From assembly GCA_014529385.2 (NCBI GenBank), contig CM043943.1, positions 105,124,355 to 105,188,354 on the forward strand: DNA of 64,000 nt. Direction: 5' to 3'. This document shows positions 44,041 to 56,170 of the stretch, in pieces. Under the pieces are notes generated by a model that was given only the letters and a program-made list of their open reading frames with translations, was not told where the DNA came from and ran no database searches. Position 1 is the stretch's first letter, and every line of letters begins with the position of its first letter. A program made the position numbers and the translations under genes. The DNA is from Adiantum capillus-veneris (taxonomy: Eukaryota; Streptophyta; Polypodiopsida; Polypodiales; Pteridaceae).

Positions 44041-46065
44041 AGTTCCCTACTAAATTCATGGATGTTGCCACCATGCGCGGTCCCAAGTGCATCCAAAACC
44101 TCGTTCAAAAACTTCAACAAATTAATCAGATATTGATGGCGAATCAACAAATGCACATGTAGCAGACTAGTGCACAAACTGCACAACCGGGATAATCGTG
44201 TTCGCCTTGAGTCATTTTCAAGATTGCAGACGAAAGATGTGCAATCATGGTTAGACCTTTTCAAAAATATGGTCACCTATCATGACTTATAATTCTTTTA
44301 AAAAAAAGCAAAAGTGTGTCAATTCTGGAAGGATTAGCAGCTACCTAGTATGTACAGCAAGACGATTGTGTTAAACAAAACTAGGACACATATAATAAAT
44401 ACTTAATTAAATATTTTGCATAAGAAGATGTAGCAAAAAACATTGTTTCTCAGTTACAAGGTTGTAAACAATTGCAACATCAGGTAGTTTCATAATCTGT
44501 TGTACATTTGAAACAAATTTTATTACAAATTGACCCACGAATGTCAAAAGACCTGAAACTACATTTTCTATGGGCAGGATTGCACCATGATCTCTTTACA
44601 CCATTAGTAAAACATCAAGGTCCAATGACATTTGCCGACACTATCAAAATAGCACAAAGAATCGAAGGAAACACTGTGGATGTGATTTGTAGACGAAACA
44701 AAAATCGTAACAATGAAAGTTCTAAATGAGGTTGTTCTTATGAATATTGATGTATAAAATTTCCAGCAACGACTTCCTATACGCGATGCACAAGGAAGAC
44801 CAAGATGTTTTAATTGCAATATGTTTGGATGTGTATCACGTCATTACAACAGACAACCACAAAGGTACATAAGGAGATAAATACAAAATGCACAAGTAAT
44901 AGATGATGCAACTGAGTTGGCAATAGTACCAAAAAACGGCTAAGCCGCATGGGTTATGGAGGCCACACACTCACACATGCAGGCCTCTACAATGTATCAA
45001 AAGACAAGACAATGTACTTAATCAATGCAAGCTTGCTTGGGGAAGATATCCAAGTTCTACTAGATTTTGGCAAATCGATATCATCCATTAGTGAAGATTG
45101 GTGAAAAAATTGCAACTCAAAACACAACATGCACCATTGGTTTCAGTTTTATTTGAGGATCATTAAAAAATCTACAAGTCAAACATGGTAGTTCAAGACA
45201 AGCTGTAAATAGGAATAGAAGGGTATCTCCACTCACATTATATCCTACCTAAACAAATATTTTCAATACGTTGGGGATCTAAATGGTTTGCCAAATGTAA
45301 AGCACTTTGGGACTTTCCAAGGTTTTGTTTGAAATTACCAAGAAAAAGATACATACCTTTTTAGAAGTTTGAGAAACCACAACAAATTCAGTGTGTTCAG
45401 GTATTGATTAAAACAGATGACAATTGAGAACAAGAGTTGATGAGAATATTATAGAAAAATCCTTAAAATATTCCAAAAATCGAACAATTTTCAATAACGA
45501 ATGCCCCTGTCCAACATGAAATACAAACGGAACAAGCCAGACCAATCAAAATGGCATAGCAACGACGATCCCCAAAAGAAAATGACATAATAAACAAGAA
45601 ATTAGAAGAAATGTTGCAGAAAGGAGTAATCCAACAATCCAACATTCACAAAGCTTCTGGGCCTCTGAACCCCACCTAGTAAAGAAGGATTCTGGAAAAT
45701 ACAGATTTTGTACATACTTTCGACCCTTAAACAAAGTGACACATACATGATATCTTTCTGATGCCAAGGATTGACAATGTTCTTGACCAATTAGGAGGCT
45801 CATCTTATTTCACATCATTTGATTAAGCATCGGGCTATTGGCAGATACCCATGAATGTTAAAGACCAACAAAAGACAACATTCAGGACAAGCAGAATATT
45901 GTACAAATCTATAGTGATGGCTTTTGGACTTACAGATGATCCGAGAACTTTTCAAAGACTAGTCAACTTTGATTTTGTAGATCTCATTGATAAGAAAGTG
46001 TTACTTTATTTAGATGACATTTTAGTCCATATGAAGATATGGATGAGCATGTAGACATGGTCGAA
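44041..46065 (+). pseudogene. Degenerate Ty3/gypsy Gag-protease-RT with YLDD box
   Basis: Plus-strand fragments in order: Gag text (LQIDPRMSKDLKLHFLWAGL, PMTFADTIKIAQRIEG, 44508-44729); a degraded zinc knuckle (GRPRCFNCNMFGC, near 44800); a protease remnant with LLDFGKSISSISEDW, where D-F-G replaces D-S/T-G (near 45060); and RT with EEMLQKGVIQQSN, DNVLDQLGGSSYF, SGYWQIPMNVKDQQKTTF and YLDDILVH (near 46005-46028). The DQLGG and SGYWQIP phrases are reminiscent of non-chromovirus gypsy lineages. Numerous stops make it old. It ends just after the RT catalytic box. Confidence 0.7.
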
Positions 46066-46397
46066 GAGGTCCGCATTAGGAAAAAATATGAACCCCAAAA
46101 GGACCCTTTATCTTAAGGGGTGATTAAGCATGGACCAATAGGAAGAGGGTGGTGGCCACAGCTATAGCCTCAAAAAAGTAGGGTAGGAGGGGGCATGGGG
46201 GCCTATTTGCTCCCCTCGTTATAGCTTTGTCCCCTCATTATAACCTTTAACATAGCCCCATCCTTAACCTCTTTACCTTGTATTAAAATTCAAGTGCTAC
46301 GCACGCTTGGCATATTTTTATAGCCTTGTCCATAAAGTAACCATAAAATTTCAATTTTAAAAAAAAACTGTAAATCTCACTTTTCACTCCCCAAAAG
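46066..46397. other. Flank between gypsy remnant and young copia element
   Basis: No gene supported. The last five bases (AAAAG, 46393-46397) form the left copy of the copia target duplication. Confidence 0.6.
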
Positions 46398-46624
46398 TGT
46401 TACCATATACATGTGGTAGTGATGTGTGTGAACACACTAGGACCGCCGGGGCATTTTTTCCCTCTTTAGGAGGTTTTTTCCCCCGTGCATTGTATATACG
46501 CCCATCACTCTAGGGCTAACTATCTTTCCATTGCACACTAAGTAACACACTCTCTATTGTGTGCCTTGAGCTTCCTTCGTCTTCTTCAAGCTGTGTGTGT
46601 TTCTCTGCAGCCCTAATTCCAACA
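46398..46624 (+). repeat. 5' LTR of the young copia element
   Basis: 227 bp, TGTTACC to CCAACA; carries the promoter for the element RNA. Confidence 0.95.
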
Positions 46625-46625
46625 A

Positions 46626-46638
46626 TTGGTATCAGAGC
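46626..46638 (+). promoter_or_regulatory. Primer binding site, tRNA-Met type
   Basis: TTGGTATCAGAGC begins one base after the 5' LTR. TGGTATCAGAGC is the usual plant copia primer site for initiator tRNA-Met. Confidence 0.9.
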
Positions 46639-46986
46639 AGGTCACGTCCTCCCGGGCTTAGTCGCCAGCTGCTCCAGCACACGCCTGCTCACTTTCTCCG
46701 ATTTCAGTGAGCTTTGGCGAGCGTTCGCAGGTCGACAAATATTTAGGGCGGACTCGAAGAGCTCGGTCTGCTCAGAATTTTGATTTGGGCTCATTTCGGC
46801 CTCCGTTTCCACTACAGGCAGTACTGCACAGGCTATTTCGTCATTTTGTGCAGATTTTCTGTCAGTGCCGTTTTCTGCATAACAGGTGCCTTATAGTCTT
46901 CTACGGTTTGTGCTATATAGCACAAGTTGTTCCCGCTCCATTTCTCCTATTTTCGGGCAGTTTTCACATCAGGTGCAGCATTTACC

Positions 46987-49809
46987 ATGGCTGACAACAA
47001 CAACACAGATGTGTTCAAGATGTTTGCTGATGAGGACAGGTTGGATGGGGACAACTACCCTGTGTGGGCTTATATGATGCAACATGTTCTTGTGTCAAAA
47101 GGTGTCTGGAACATTGTGCAGGGCATTGATGTACGTCCTGGTTCTGAAGATGTAGGCGATGTTGAGGATGTTGCAGGTCTTGCTGCAAGGATTGCAGCTG
47201 TTAGAGTTGTTTTGCCTACGGCAGAACAAGCTCGTTGGGATGTTAAGGATGCGCAGGCTCATGCATTGATTGCGTTGTCTGTGAAGCGCACCATTATTCC
47301 TCACATCCGTTCAGCAAAATCTACAAAACAGGCTTGGGATATTCTAGCAGGTCTTTATGCAAGCCGCAATGAGGCTAAAATTGCTTTGCTGCGTAAAGAG
47401 CTAGAGTCGAAGATTATGCATGAGGAAGATGATATGGACACTTTCCTTGCTAGTGTCAAGGATATCAATGAGCAACTCATTTCTGCAGGTGAAGTCATTT
47501 CGGATAGTTCCCTTGTGCAGACTATTCTTGATGCCTTACCAGATTCCTACCAGACTTTTGCTAGTACTTGGAGACTGATGACCCAAGGAAATCCTGAAGT
47601 TGTCAAGTTTGATGCATTATGCACATTGCTGTTGCAAGAGTCACTTTCTAGAAAAAACAGGACTAGGCAGCGTGCAGTTGAACAGGCTTTTATTGCTTCT
47701 CAAAGAAAGGGTGGTAACAGTAATGCAGCCACTTCTTATGGTTCTGCTGCGAGTGGCAAAAATTCTGTTCCTAATGCTTCTACTAGCAGCACTTCGTCTG
47801 GCAATTCTGGTGATAAGGGCAAAAAGAAGATGCGTTGCCATTATTGTAAAGCCAATGATCACTTGATCAAGTCGTGTCCTAAGTTGAAGGCCAAAGAGGC
47901 TAAGAAGAAAGAGGGTGGTTCCACTGCAAATGCTGGTTCCACTACAAATGCAGCCATTGTTGAGTCTTCTGTGAAAGGAGATTGTGATGCTGATGTTGAT
48001 GTAGAATGGGCTTTTAGTGCAGAGTGCACTTACAATCCTGCTGTCCATGATGCATGCTTGTCAGTTGCTGCAGATTCACATGTGTGGTATTTCGACAGTG
48101 GTGCTACAAAGCACATTACCTCAGATCGTGAATTGTTTACCTCTCTCGAATCTGTCCCTCATGGGAATTCAGTCACTTGTGCCAACAACGCCTCTTATCC
48201 AGTTCAGGGAGTTGGAAAGATTGTGCTCACTGCTGCTAATGGCAGTTCCTTCACACTTGTTGATGCACTTTATGTACCTGGGATCAAGAAGAATCTCTTG
48301 TCTGTATCCGCACTTACTAGACTTGGACTTGTAGTCAAATTTGTGGATGACAGATGTACAGTTCATGATCTCAGTTTTGGTGATGAAATTGTTGCATCTG
48401 GGCTTTTGTGCCGTGGGCTGTATAAGCTCACTTTGTATGACAAGTGTGGACAAAATTTTGCAAATGCTGCTGCAGATTCAAGGGCTATTTTAGATGCAAA
48501 ACTTTGGCATGCACGTTTTGGTCATTTGAATTTTGCCAGTTTGCTGCGTTTGCAGAAATCTGATATGGTTGCTTCTTTGCCGCCTCTTGAAGCACCTGTC
48601 AAACATGTTTGTGAAGGCTGTATTCTGGGTAAAATGCAGCGTTCTAAGTTTCCAAAGGATGGTTCAGTTAGGGCCACATGCAGGTTGCAGCTTGTGCATA
48701 GTGATGTTTGTGGGCCCATGCAAACTCCGTCCTTGGGCAATTACCTGTACTTCGTGACTTTCATTAATGATTACTCCAGGCATGCATGGGTATTTCCGCT
48801 TAAAGCGAAGTCCGAAGTTTTTATGTGCTTCAAACAATTTTTGGCTATGGCTGAAAATGTCTCAAAATGTACTATGGGCACCCTTCGTTCCGATCGAGGG
48901 GGGGAGTATATGTCTCATGAATTTAATGCATTTCTGGCTAGTCGTGGGATAAAACACCAATGTACAGTGCCTTATACACCTCAGCAAAATGGTGTTGCTG
49001 AGAGGAAAAACAGGTCACTAACGGAAATGGCACGATGTATGGTCAAAAGTCAAGCTTTGCCGCATTCTTTTTGGCTTGAGGCCATCATGTGTGCCACTTA
49101 TGTACTTAACAGGTGTCCTACGAAAGCTTTGCAGTCTATTACTCCATATGAAGCATGGCATGATAGAAAACCTTCTATTGAGCACATGCGTGTTTTTGGC
49201 TGTTTGGCATATGCTTTGGTGCCACAAGTGCAGCGCAGAAAATTGGATGATAAGGCTGTCAAATGTATTTTTGTTGGTTATAGTGCTGAAAGCAAAGGTT
49301 ACAGGTTGTATCATCCGCAAACAAAACGTATTCTGGTTTCACGGGATGTAGTGTTTGTGGAAGACTCTGTTCAGCCCTTGCTGTCATGTACTAGAGACAG
49401 TAATGTAAGCTCACAGGACATTTATGACACTTTGTTGCCTCTTTTCAGTGGTGGAAATACGAATGTAAGTTCCAATGAGGCAAATGTACAGCCTATGGGG
49501 GTTTCTGAAAATGTTTTAGAACAGCCTATTACTGATGCAGATGTACATGATGTACTTGATGAGGAAAGGGCTGAAAATGAGCAGGCTAGAGGTATGCCAA
49601 AATGGCTGGTGCAGACTTTGCGTGATAGTAAATTGGATGCACCTTTATCTAGTCGTACTCGTTCAGGCTCTCGCCATGCATCTTATGCATCAGATTGCAT
49701 CAGATTGCATCAGATTGTTATGCTTTGGCTGTGTCTAGTTTACATGATGTTGAGGAGCCTCTGTCTTTTAATGAAGCACAGAATTCAGAAAATTGGATTG
49801 CTGCCATGA
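46987..49809 (+). CDS. Copia Gag-protease-integrase polyprotein, first frame
   Basis: From ATG at 46987 (MADNNNTDVFKMF) the frame stays open to 49809. Gag occupies about residues 1-300, with WAYMMQHVLVSKGVWNIV and the zinc knuckle CHYCKANDHLIKSCP. Protease follows with WYFDSGATKHIT (D-S-G). GAG-pre-integrase is WHARFGHLNFASLL and HVCEGCILGKMQR. The integrase core has D in VHSDVCGPMQTP, D in LRSDRGGEYMSHEF and E in TPQQNGVAERKNRSL, then ALQSITPYEAW and the CIFVGYS segment. After about 49716 the residues no longer fit, because a 10-bp motif present three times (49687-49716) shifts the frame; the proper reading continues in the next ORF. Confidence 0.95.
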   Translation: MADNNNTDVFKMFADEDRLDGDNYPVWAYMMQHVLVSKGVWNIVQGIDVRPGSEDVGDVEDVAGLAARIAAVRVVLPTAEQARWDVKDAQAHALIALSVKRTIIPHIRSAKSTKQAWDILAGLYASRNEAKIALLRKELESKIMHEEDDMDTFLASVKDINEQLISAGEVISDSSLVQTILDALPDSYQTFASTWRLMTQGNPEVVKFDALCTLLLQESLSRKNRTRQRAVEQAFIASQRKGGNSNAATSYGSAASGKNSVPNASTSSTSSGNSGDKGKKKMRCHYCKANDHLIKSCPKLKAKEAKKKEGGSTANAGSTTNAAIVESSVKGDCDADVDVEWAFSAECTYNPAVHDACLSVAADSHVWYFDSGATKHITSDRELFTSLESVPHGNSVTCANNASYPVQGVGKIVLTAANGSSFTLVDALYVPGIKKNLLSVSALTRLGLVVKFVDDRCTVHDLSFGDEIVASGLLCRGLYKLTLYDKCGQNFANAAADSRAILDAKLWHARFGHLNFASLLRLQKSDMVASLPPLEAPVKHVCEGCILGKMQRSKFPKDGSVRATCRLQLVHSDVCGPMQTPSLGNYLYFVTFINDYSRHAWVFPLKAKSEVFMCFKQFLAMAENVSKCTMGTLRSDRGGEYMSHEFNAFLASRGIKHQCTVPYTPQQNGVAERKNRSLTEMARCMVKSQALPHSFWLEAIMCATYVLNRCPTKALQSITPYEAWHDRKPSIEHMRVFGCLAYALVPQVQRRKLDDKAVKCIFVGYSAESKGYRLYHPQTKRILVSRDVVFVEDSVQPLLSCTRDSNVSSQDIYDTLLPLFSGGNTNVSSNEANVQPMGVSENVLEQPITDADVHDVLDEERAENEQARGMPKWLVQTLRDSKLDAPLSSRTRSGSRHASYASDCIRLHQIVMLWLCLVYMMLRSLCLLMKHRIQKIGLLP
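49687..49716 (+). repeat. 10-bp motif repeated three times at the frameshift
   Basis: GCATCAGATT occurs three times in a row. One copy would connect ASYASDC to YALAVSSLHDVEEP in frame; two extra copies add 20 bp. Confidence 0.95.
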
Positions 49810-51293
49810 AATCAGAATATGATGCACTTATAGAGAATGACACATGGACTTTATGTGATTTGCCTCCTGGCAAAAAGGCCATTGGTACGAAGTGGGTTTA
49901 CAAGTTGAAACGCAAGCCGGATGGTGAGATCGATCGCCATAAGGCTCGACTTGTTGCAAAAGGTTATGCACAACAAAAAGGCATAGATTATGAAGAGACT
50001 TTTGCTCCCACTTGTCGTATGACTACTGTGCGTTTTCTATGTGCATTGGCAGCTCATTTTGGTTGGGATGTACATCAATCAGACATTGTTACTGCTTTCT
50101 TGAATGGTGACATATTTGAGGAAGTTTATGTAACGCAGCCTCGCGGTTTTGTCATAAAAGGACAAGAGGACAAAGTGTGCAAATGTAAGAAGGCTTTGTA
50201 TGGGTTGAAGCAATCTCCTCGTGCTTGGTATGAGAAAGCTGACACTCATTTGGTTAAACGAGGCTTTCGTAACAGTCCAACAGAAAGCACATTGTATGTA
50301 AAGCGTGAGGATGATGTATTTCTCATTGTGGTTCTTTATGTTGATGATTTGCTGATCACTGGACCAAATGAGAGACATATTGCTGAATTTAAGGCTGATT
50401 TGAATGCTACTTTCAAGATGAAAGATTTGGGGCTGTTGCATCATTACTTGGGTATACAGTTTAAGCAGTGTGATGGTGCTATTGCCTTGTGTCAGAAAAG
50501 TTACATAGAGACATTGCTATGTAAGTTTGGACTTGAGGATTGCAAACCTATTGCCACTCCCATGGAAACAGGTTTGAAGTTGAGTCTACATGATGCTGGC
50601 GATCCTGCTGATGTCACTCTTTACCAAACTGCTGTTGGCTGCCTCATTTATGTATGCAACACGAGGCCAGATATTCAGTTTGCAGTCTCGCAGGTCAGCA
50701 GATTTATGCATAGCCCAGGGTCTAAGCATTGGCAGGCTGTCAAGAGGATTTTCCGCTACCTTAGTGGCACTTTACATTTTGGCTTGTTTTATCCCAAGGG
50801 GGGATCATTGCCGCCAGACTTACATGCTTTTTCGGACTCAGATTGGGCTGGTTGTTTTGACACGCGAGTGTCCACAAGTGGTTTTTGTTTCATGCTTGGC
50901 AGTTCATGTATATCATGGTTGAGCAAGAAGCAACCTACTGTGGCCACTTCGAGTTGTGAGGCTGAGTACATGGCAGTCTTCATAGCTACGGTTGAGTGTG
51001 TATGGCTCAGACGCCTTATGGCTGACTTGGGTGTTGGACAGGACACTGCCAACACTATCTACACTGACAGTTAGAGCGCATTGGCAGTTGCGAGGAACCC
51101 AGTTTTTCATGCTCGCACAAAGCACATTGAGGTGCATTACCACTATGTCAGGGAGAGGCTCTCAGCAGGACAGATCAGCTTGGCTTATGTGCCAACACAG
51201 GACAACCTTGCAGATCTTTTCACAAAGGCATTGTCTCGTGAGAAGCTTGAAGCTTTCCGCAAAGCTTTGGGCTTACTACCCTTTGTGGACTAA
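49695..51293 (+). pseudogene. Copia reverse transcriptase-RNase H, one nonsense codon
   Basis: The frame starts within the triplicated motif and gives RT: NDTWTLCDLPPGKKAIGTKW, DIVTAFLNGDIFEEVYV, LYGLKQSPRAWYEKA and the catalytic YVDD in VVLYVDDLLITG. RNase H has SDSDWAGCFD, E in SCEAEYMAV and D in IYTDS. There TAG (51072-51074) replaces an expected CAG, since the same frame continues SALAVARNPVFHARTKHIEV and DLFTKALSREKLEAF to TAA at 51291-51293. RT and most of RNase H are intact, but the polyprotein cannot be made whole. Confidence 0.93.
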
Positions 51294-51368
51294 TCCTGTC
51301 CTCAGGGCATGGCACTTCCCTTTACTCATGTGCCAGCTCTCGTTCACCGCATCACTCCAGGGGGGATT

Positions 51369-51595
51369 TGTTACCATATACATGTGGTAGTGATGTGTGT
51401 GAACACACTAGGACCGCCGGGGCATTTTTTCCCTCTTTAGGAGGTTTTTTCCCCCGTGCATTGTATATACGCCCATCACTCTAGGGCTAACTATCTTTCC
51501 ATTGCACACTAAGTAACACACTCTCTATTGTGTGCCTTGAGCTTCCTTCGTCTTCTTCAAGCTGTGTGTGTTTCTCTGCAACCCTAATTCCAACA
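51369..51595 (+). repeat. 3' LTR of the young copia element
   Basis: 227 bp, identical to the 5' LTR except for one base. Confidence 0.95.
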
Positions 51596-51680
51596 AAAAG
51601 CTCCCCTAACCAAATACATGGTCAAAATCCTATTTTCTTTCACCAAAATCTGCATTTCTCAACCATTACCCTCCATTCTA

Positions 51681-51802
<122 letters not shown>

Positions 51803-52234
51803 GCTCTCTCCAGGCCTGAAAATTGCAAGGCAGCCTTACCCATCCTAGGGAAGGGAACTTTTCAAGAGGGCCCTTCTTATGGGAAGGGTTGTCTCGCATT
51901 CCAACCTTCAAAGTGAAGAGAAAAAATTTCTCTGCCCTTCTGATAAGATCTACCAAAATCGTTTTTTCATGATTGCATACTCACTAGCCAAACACATGCG
52001 ATACAAACAAAATCCAAAGATGATAAAAACGCATACATTGAAAGATCACAATGAGAACATCACCTCGCTCAATGTAAGGACAAATTTTATGATGCCTCAA
52101 TACTTCGCAAAAGTTGCATACCAAAATGAGCAAGCAATGTACTCCACCAAAACCGATAACAACACTAGAAACATGACCTTTGAACAAAAGCCTGACACAG
52201 ATGAAAAGTCAAAAAATTGCACTCTTCCAAACTC

Positions 52235-52590
52235 ATACTATTTGCGACTTAAAGATCAACATCCATGCACTCACACATTATTCCCTATGTATTGTCTTTT
52301 GGCATACTAACCTGCAAAGTTGGCAAGTATGATTCCCCATGAGTAGAAAACTTTACTATTTGTGACTTAAAGATCAACATCCATGCACTCACACATTATT
52401 CCCTAAGTATAGTGTTTTGGCATACTGACCTGCAAAGTTGGCAAGCATGATTCCCCAGGAGTAGAAAAAATTACTATTTGTGACTTAGAGATCAACATCC
52501 ATGCACTCACACATTACTCCCTAAATATAGTGTTTTGGCATACTAACCTGCAAAGTTGGCGAGCAAGATTCCCCATGAGTAGAAAAATTT
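52235..52590. repeat. 118-bp tandem repeat, three units
   Basis: The phrase TACTATTTGTGACTTAAAGA recurs at about 52236, 52354 and 52472, and each unit ends with CCCCATGAGTAGAAAA-like text. Units differ at a few positions. On the minus strand each contains TTTGCAGGTTAGTATG, which resembles a splice donor. Confidence 0.85.
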
Positions 52591-53981
52591 AAAGAACCAA
52601 AAGCAATTCCTTTAGAGAGCCTCAACAAAATATTTGTGATTGGAATCCAAAAATTTGTTATCAAATGCAAATAGTAGGGTAGCTAGCATAACCTCTATGA
52701 CCATTGCATTGGACTCAAAAGCAAGGACATGCTCTTTGTTCAACACCAATATTGAAATTGATTGAAGTAGTGTGTCTTGTATTTTTGAGTTTCCTATTCC
52801 TAAAGTGCAGGCAATAGTAGCAGGAGAGGGATTACCTCGATCAAGGTGATGCACCAATCAATGAACAACACGGAATTTGTGAAGGAGCCTTGAGCCTTGG
52901 AGAACCTTTGCAATTGGTGGAGTATGGAGTAGTCTATAGTCACAAGTTGTGTAGGGGAAGGGGATTGTAGCTGGTCACGGACTCACATGACTCTGAACTC
53001 TGGAGCTGCTTGATGATGGATGCCCAGACTCCAAACTTTCTAAAGTCGCGAGCGATTCAATTGAAATGATTCAACTTTCAGCCTTCAAAGTTCAAACTTC
53101 AAAGTTTAGGTTTAACGTAAGTACAAACTTCACAATTTGTAGCTCAATTATGCCCACTACTAGCGCCACGTGCATTCAAAATTTCCCTGCAAAGGTATAC
53201 TTAATTTAACTTTTAAGTTTAAGGGTGCATGCCCACTACCAGACTCTAGTGAATTAAAATCTGACCTACAAAGGTATACTCAAACTTTCAAGGTGCACAC
53301 TGCATGCTTGAATAACCTTTAAAACAAGATGGCTCTCAAAGTATATGGCACATGCTCTAGGTACAACTCAATCTCTGCATGGAATTTTCAACAATTTCCC
53401 TTCCCTAGGAAGGCTTTGCAAAAGTAATCCCTTCCTTGGGGCAGGGCCACTTGAGCAACCTGGCCGTCCTTAAAAAGGGCTACTATAAATCTGTTTGGCA
53501 TGTGCAGGGCTAGCAACAAAGAAAGGGCGGGAAAGGTTGCAATTTTTGGCCCTCTCTCTCTCTCTCCCCAAGCTTTCCATAGCTACAACACATATGGAAG
53601 CTTTCCTTAGCTGCAACACATATGGAAGCTTTCCATAGTTTCTCACGCATTTTCCCTCCAAAGTCATCATTTTCTCTAAACACACACACTCTCTCTACGT
53701 GCTTCCCCATTTTCATCTACACCTCCACTGTCCTCTCTCCCCAAGATTTCCATGGCTACAGCACTTGTGGAGACTTTTCCAAGCACCTCTTCTACCCTTT
53801 CTTCTACCACTTAATAGTCCATCCTCTACAAGCTATCCATGGCTATGGATGTAGCATTGGAGTAAACTTCTCCAACCTTCTCTTCAACCCTTTCAGGTAC
53901 ACGTTCTTAGCTCATCATCTCCAAGTATTCCATGGTTAGAGCACCTACAAAAACTCTATCAACTACCTCTTGGCTCCTTAC

Positions 53982-55621
53982 TGTAATGGAAATGGCCTAT
54001 TAACTTTGAGAGTAGCGGAAACTAGAGAAAGTACGTACTTTTGTGAAATTACTTTGTGAGCATAGAGGGTGAACTTAATTGATGGTAGCAACATAAAAAT
54101 AGCATTTAGTTAACTTGGCATGAACAATACTTTTGCAAGAGAGAGTTTAGCGAACAAGACAATAGTTGAGGACAAGATTTATGTGGAGCCGACGGTCCGC
54201 CCTCCAATAGGCATTTGTATTATAGTTTCTCCCATCAAGAGAGACTTGGTACAATACAATTTTTGTGTTCCTTATGACCTAGGTGATCCACTGAAGATGG
54301 AAATATTCATGCATCACGAGCATAACATAATCCTTGTGGAAAGCATTAACTATCCCAAGCCTCCGTTCCAAGGCCTCAAACACCTTCGGAGGTGGAGAGA
54401 GCTAGTGGGGAATGAAAGTAGGGAAGAGCAAGAAGAAACATTTCATAGGAGAGAATTAGTTCCTCACTTATCATCACTCTTCTTGCTAGCATACATAATA
54501 GCATAGTAATGAAGATGGAGAAGATGGCAAGATTAAGTATCGAAGCATGGCTCTTGGTTGTATTTGCATTCCATAGCCAAGAGTGTTGGTGTAGGCTCTC
54601 AACTTCTCTACTAGCTTGCAGTTCACACAATGTGAGTGTGTGTGGGAGAGTATAACACTCACACACACACTCACACAATGAGTGTGTGTGGGAGAGTATA
54701 ACACTCACACACACACTCACACAATGAGTGTGTGTGTGAGTGTGTGTGGAAGAGTATAACCCTCAAGAAACCCCCTAGCTTGCTTTGGTTGACCCCCCCT
54801 TATAGCTCATGATTGAAAATCATTGGACCTCTCCAGGCCTAGCCAATCACATGCAGTGGCATATCAAGCAACAAGGGTAACCTTGGGATAAAAGTTCCCC
54901 TTTCCCCTGTCAGAGTGAGGACTTGATAAATGCTAAAAAAATTAATTAATTTAACTAATTTATCATTGGACCCCTTGGGAGGCCAACCAATAGGCTTTAG
55001 GCACACCATGAGGGCAACATGAGGAGGAGGTTGACATGTGTCCTTGTTACCTCCTTGGTCTAGCTTTGCCTTGAGTGAGTGTGCATGTGTTCTCTCTCAT
55101 GATCCCAGCTTGTAGGAGTCGCCCCCTCCTTGTATGGATACTTGTTGACTTTTTGACACCTCAAGCCTCTCAACCTTGGGCCCCGTTCCCACCACAAGCT
55201 TGGGCCGGGTTCCCACCTCAAGTACAACTCTAGCATCTCAAGCATGACATGCACCTTAAGCATCTCAGTCATCAAGCACCTCAAGCATCTTAGTCATCAA
55301 GCACGACAAGCACCTCAAGCTTGGGCCAGTTTTTCACCTCAAGCTCAGCCCTAGATTGCCTAAGAGCAAAGGACTTTTTAACACTAACCTTTTGAGGTCT
55401 TTAATGAAGCTAACCCTAAGGTCTTTAAGCTCCATTAGTTAGCCTTTCTCTTTGACATACCATCTCTCATTTGGACCCCTTTACCATTGGCCCTGTGTTG
55501 AGATAAATCTGAAATCACATATCTATATTCTAACCCTTGTTCCCGTTTATTCTCCCACATTAAAAGATTAGTTTAATATGAGAAAATATTTTGGGTTGGT
55601 TAGTTATTAGATTTTATGACA
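53982..55621 (-). repeat. 3' LTR (element orientation) of the chromovirus
   Basis: 1640 bp. Contains CTCACACACA-type repeats near 54655-54740 and CTCAAGCA(C/T)-type repeats near 55200-55330. A polypurine tract (AAGAGAGAAG on the minus strand) lies just inside at about 55625-55634. Confidence 0.88.
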
Positions 55622-55984
55622 TTACTTCTCTCTTGAAATCATAATTGTCCTCGACTATGAGGCAGAAGAGATAAATCCTTAGTCATTAGTCAATCTTGCT
55701 TAGCGGGTAGAGGATCCATTTTTACCCTACGACATCTTTTCGAGATGGATGACTAATCCATTTGGTGCTCGGGAGACATAGCTACCGCAAGCATGTCTGC
55801 TCTTTAGTCCATTTCATTCTCCCAAGTAGAGTGACAAATTCTACTTGGTGTTTGAGAGACGTCGTCATCACAAATATGATTCTAAGCATGCATACTATTT
55901 AAATTTGTGTACAATAAAAAGATAACTAGTCTTATAAGACAAAAACATTGGTAGTTTAAAAGCAATTTGTACATTTTCTTACTC

Positions 55985-56170
55985 TAATGTAGCATTGTAA
56001 GCATTGACAAGGTTTATACTATCCTTAAGCTGTATTCCTTGCATCCATCTAGCATCTTCCATAGGATAATTTTTGAACTTAATAAGATACTTCAGATAAT
56101 CTTACCATGCCGTAGTACCTTGTATTCATGCCGAAGGATAGCTTCAGGTTGTAGCACCTCTTCTTGGTCT
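55985..56170 (-). pseudogene. Chromodomain remnant at the integrase C-terminus
   Basis: Two frames give LQPEAILRHEYKVLRHG and then YLIKFKNYPMEDARWMQGIQ, which fits the chromodomain pattern of plant chromoviruses (P-E-x-I-L ... Y-L-V-K-W-K-x-Y-P-x-E-x-A-x-W). A frameshift separates the two halves. Chromodomains steer integration to particular chromatin. Confidence 0.65.

Larger units (their letters stand above)
46398..51595 (+). mobile_element. Young full-length Ty1/copia element
   Basis: Two 227-bp LTRs (46398-46624, 51369-51595) begin TGTTACC and end CCAACA. I find one difference between them (G at 46610, A at 51581). A perfect 5-bp target duplication AAAAG flanks the element (46393-46397, 51596-51600). 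A primer site TTGGTATCAGAGC, matching initiator tRNA-Met, starts at 46626, and a purine tract (AGGGGGGA) precedes the 3' LTR. The internal region holds one Gag-Pol reading with one frameshift and one stop. Insertion is therefore recent. Confidence 0.97.
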
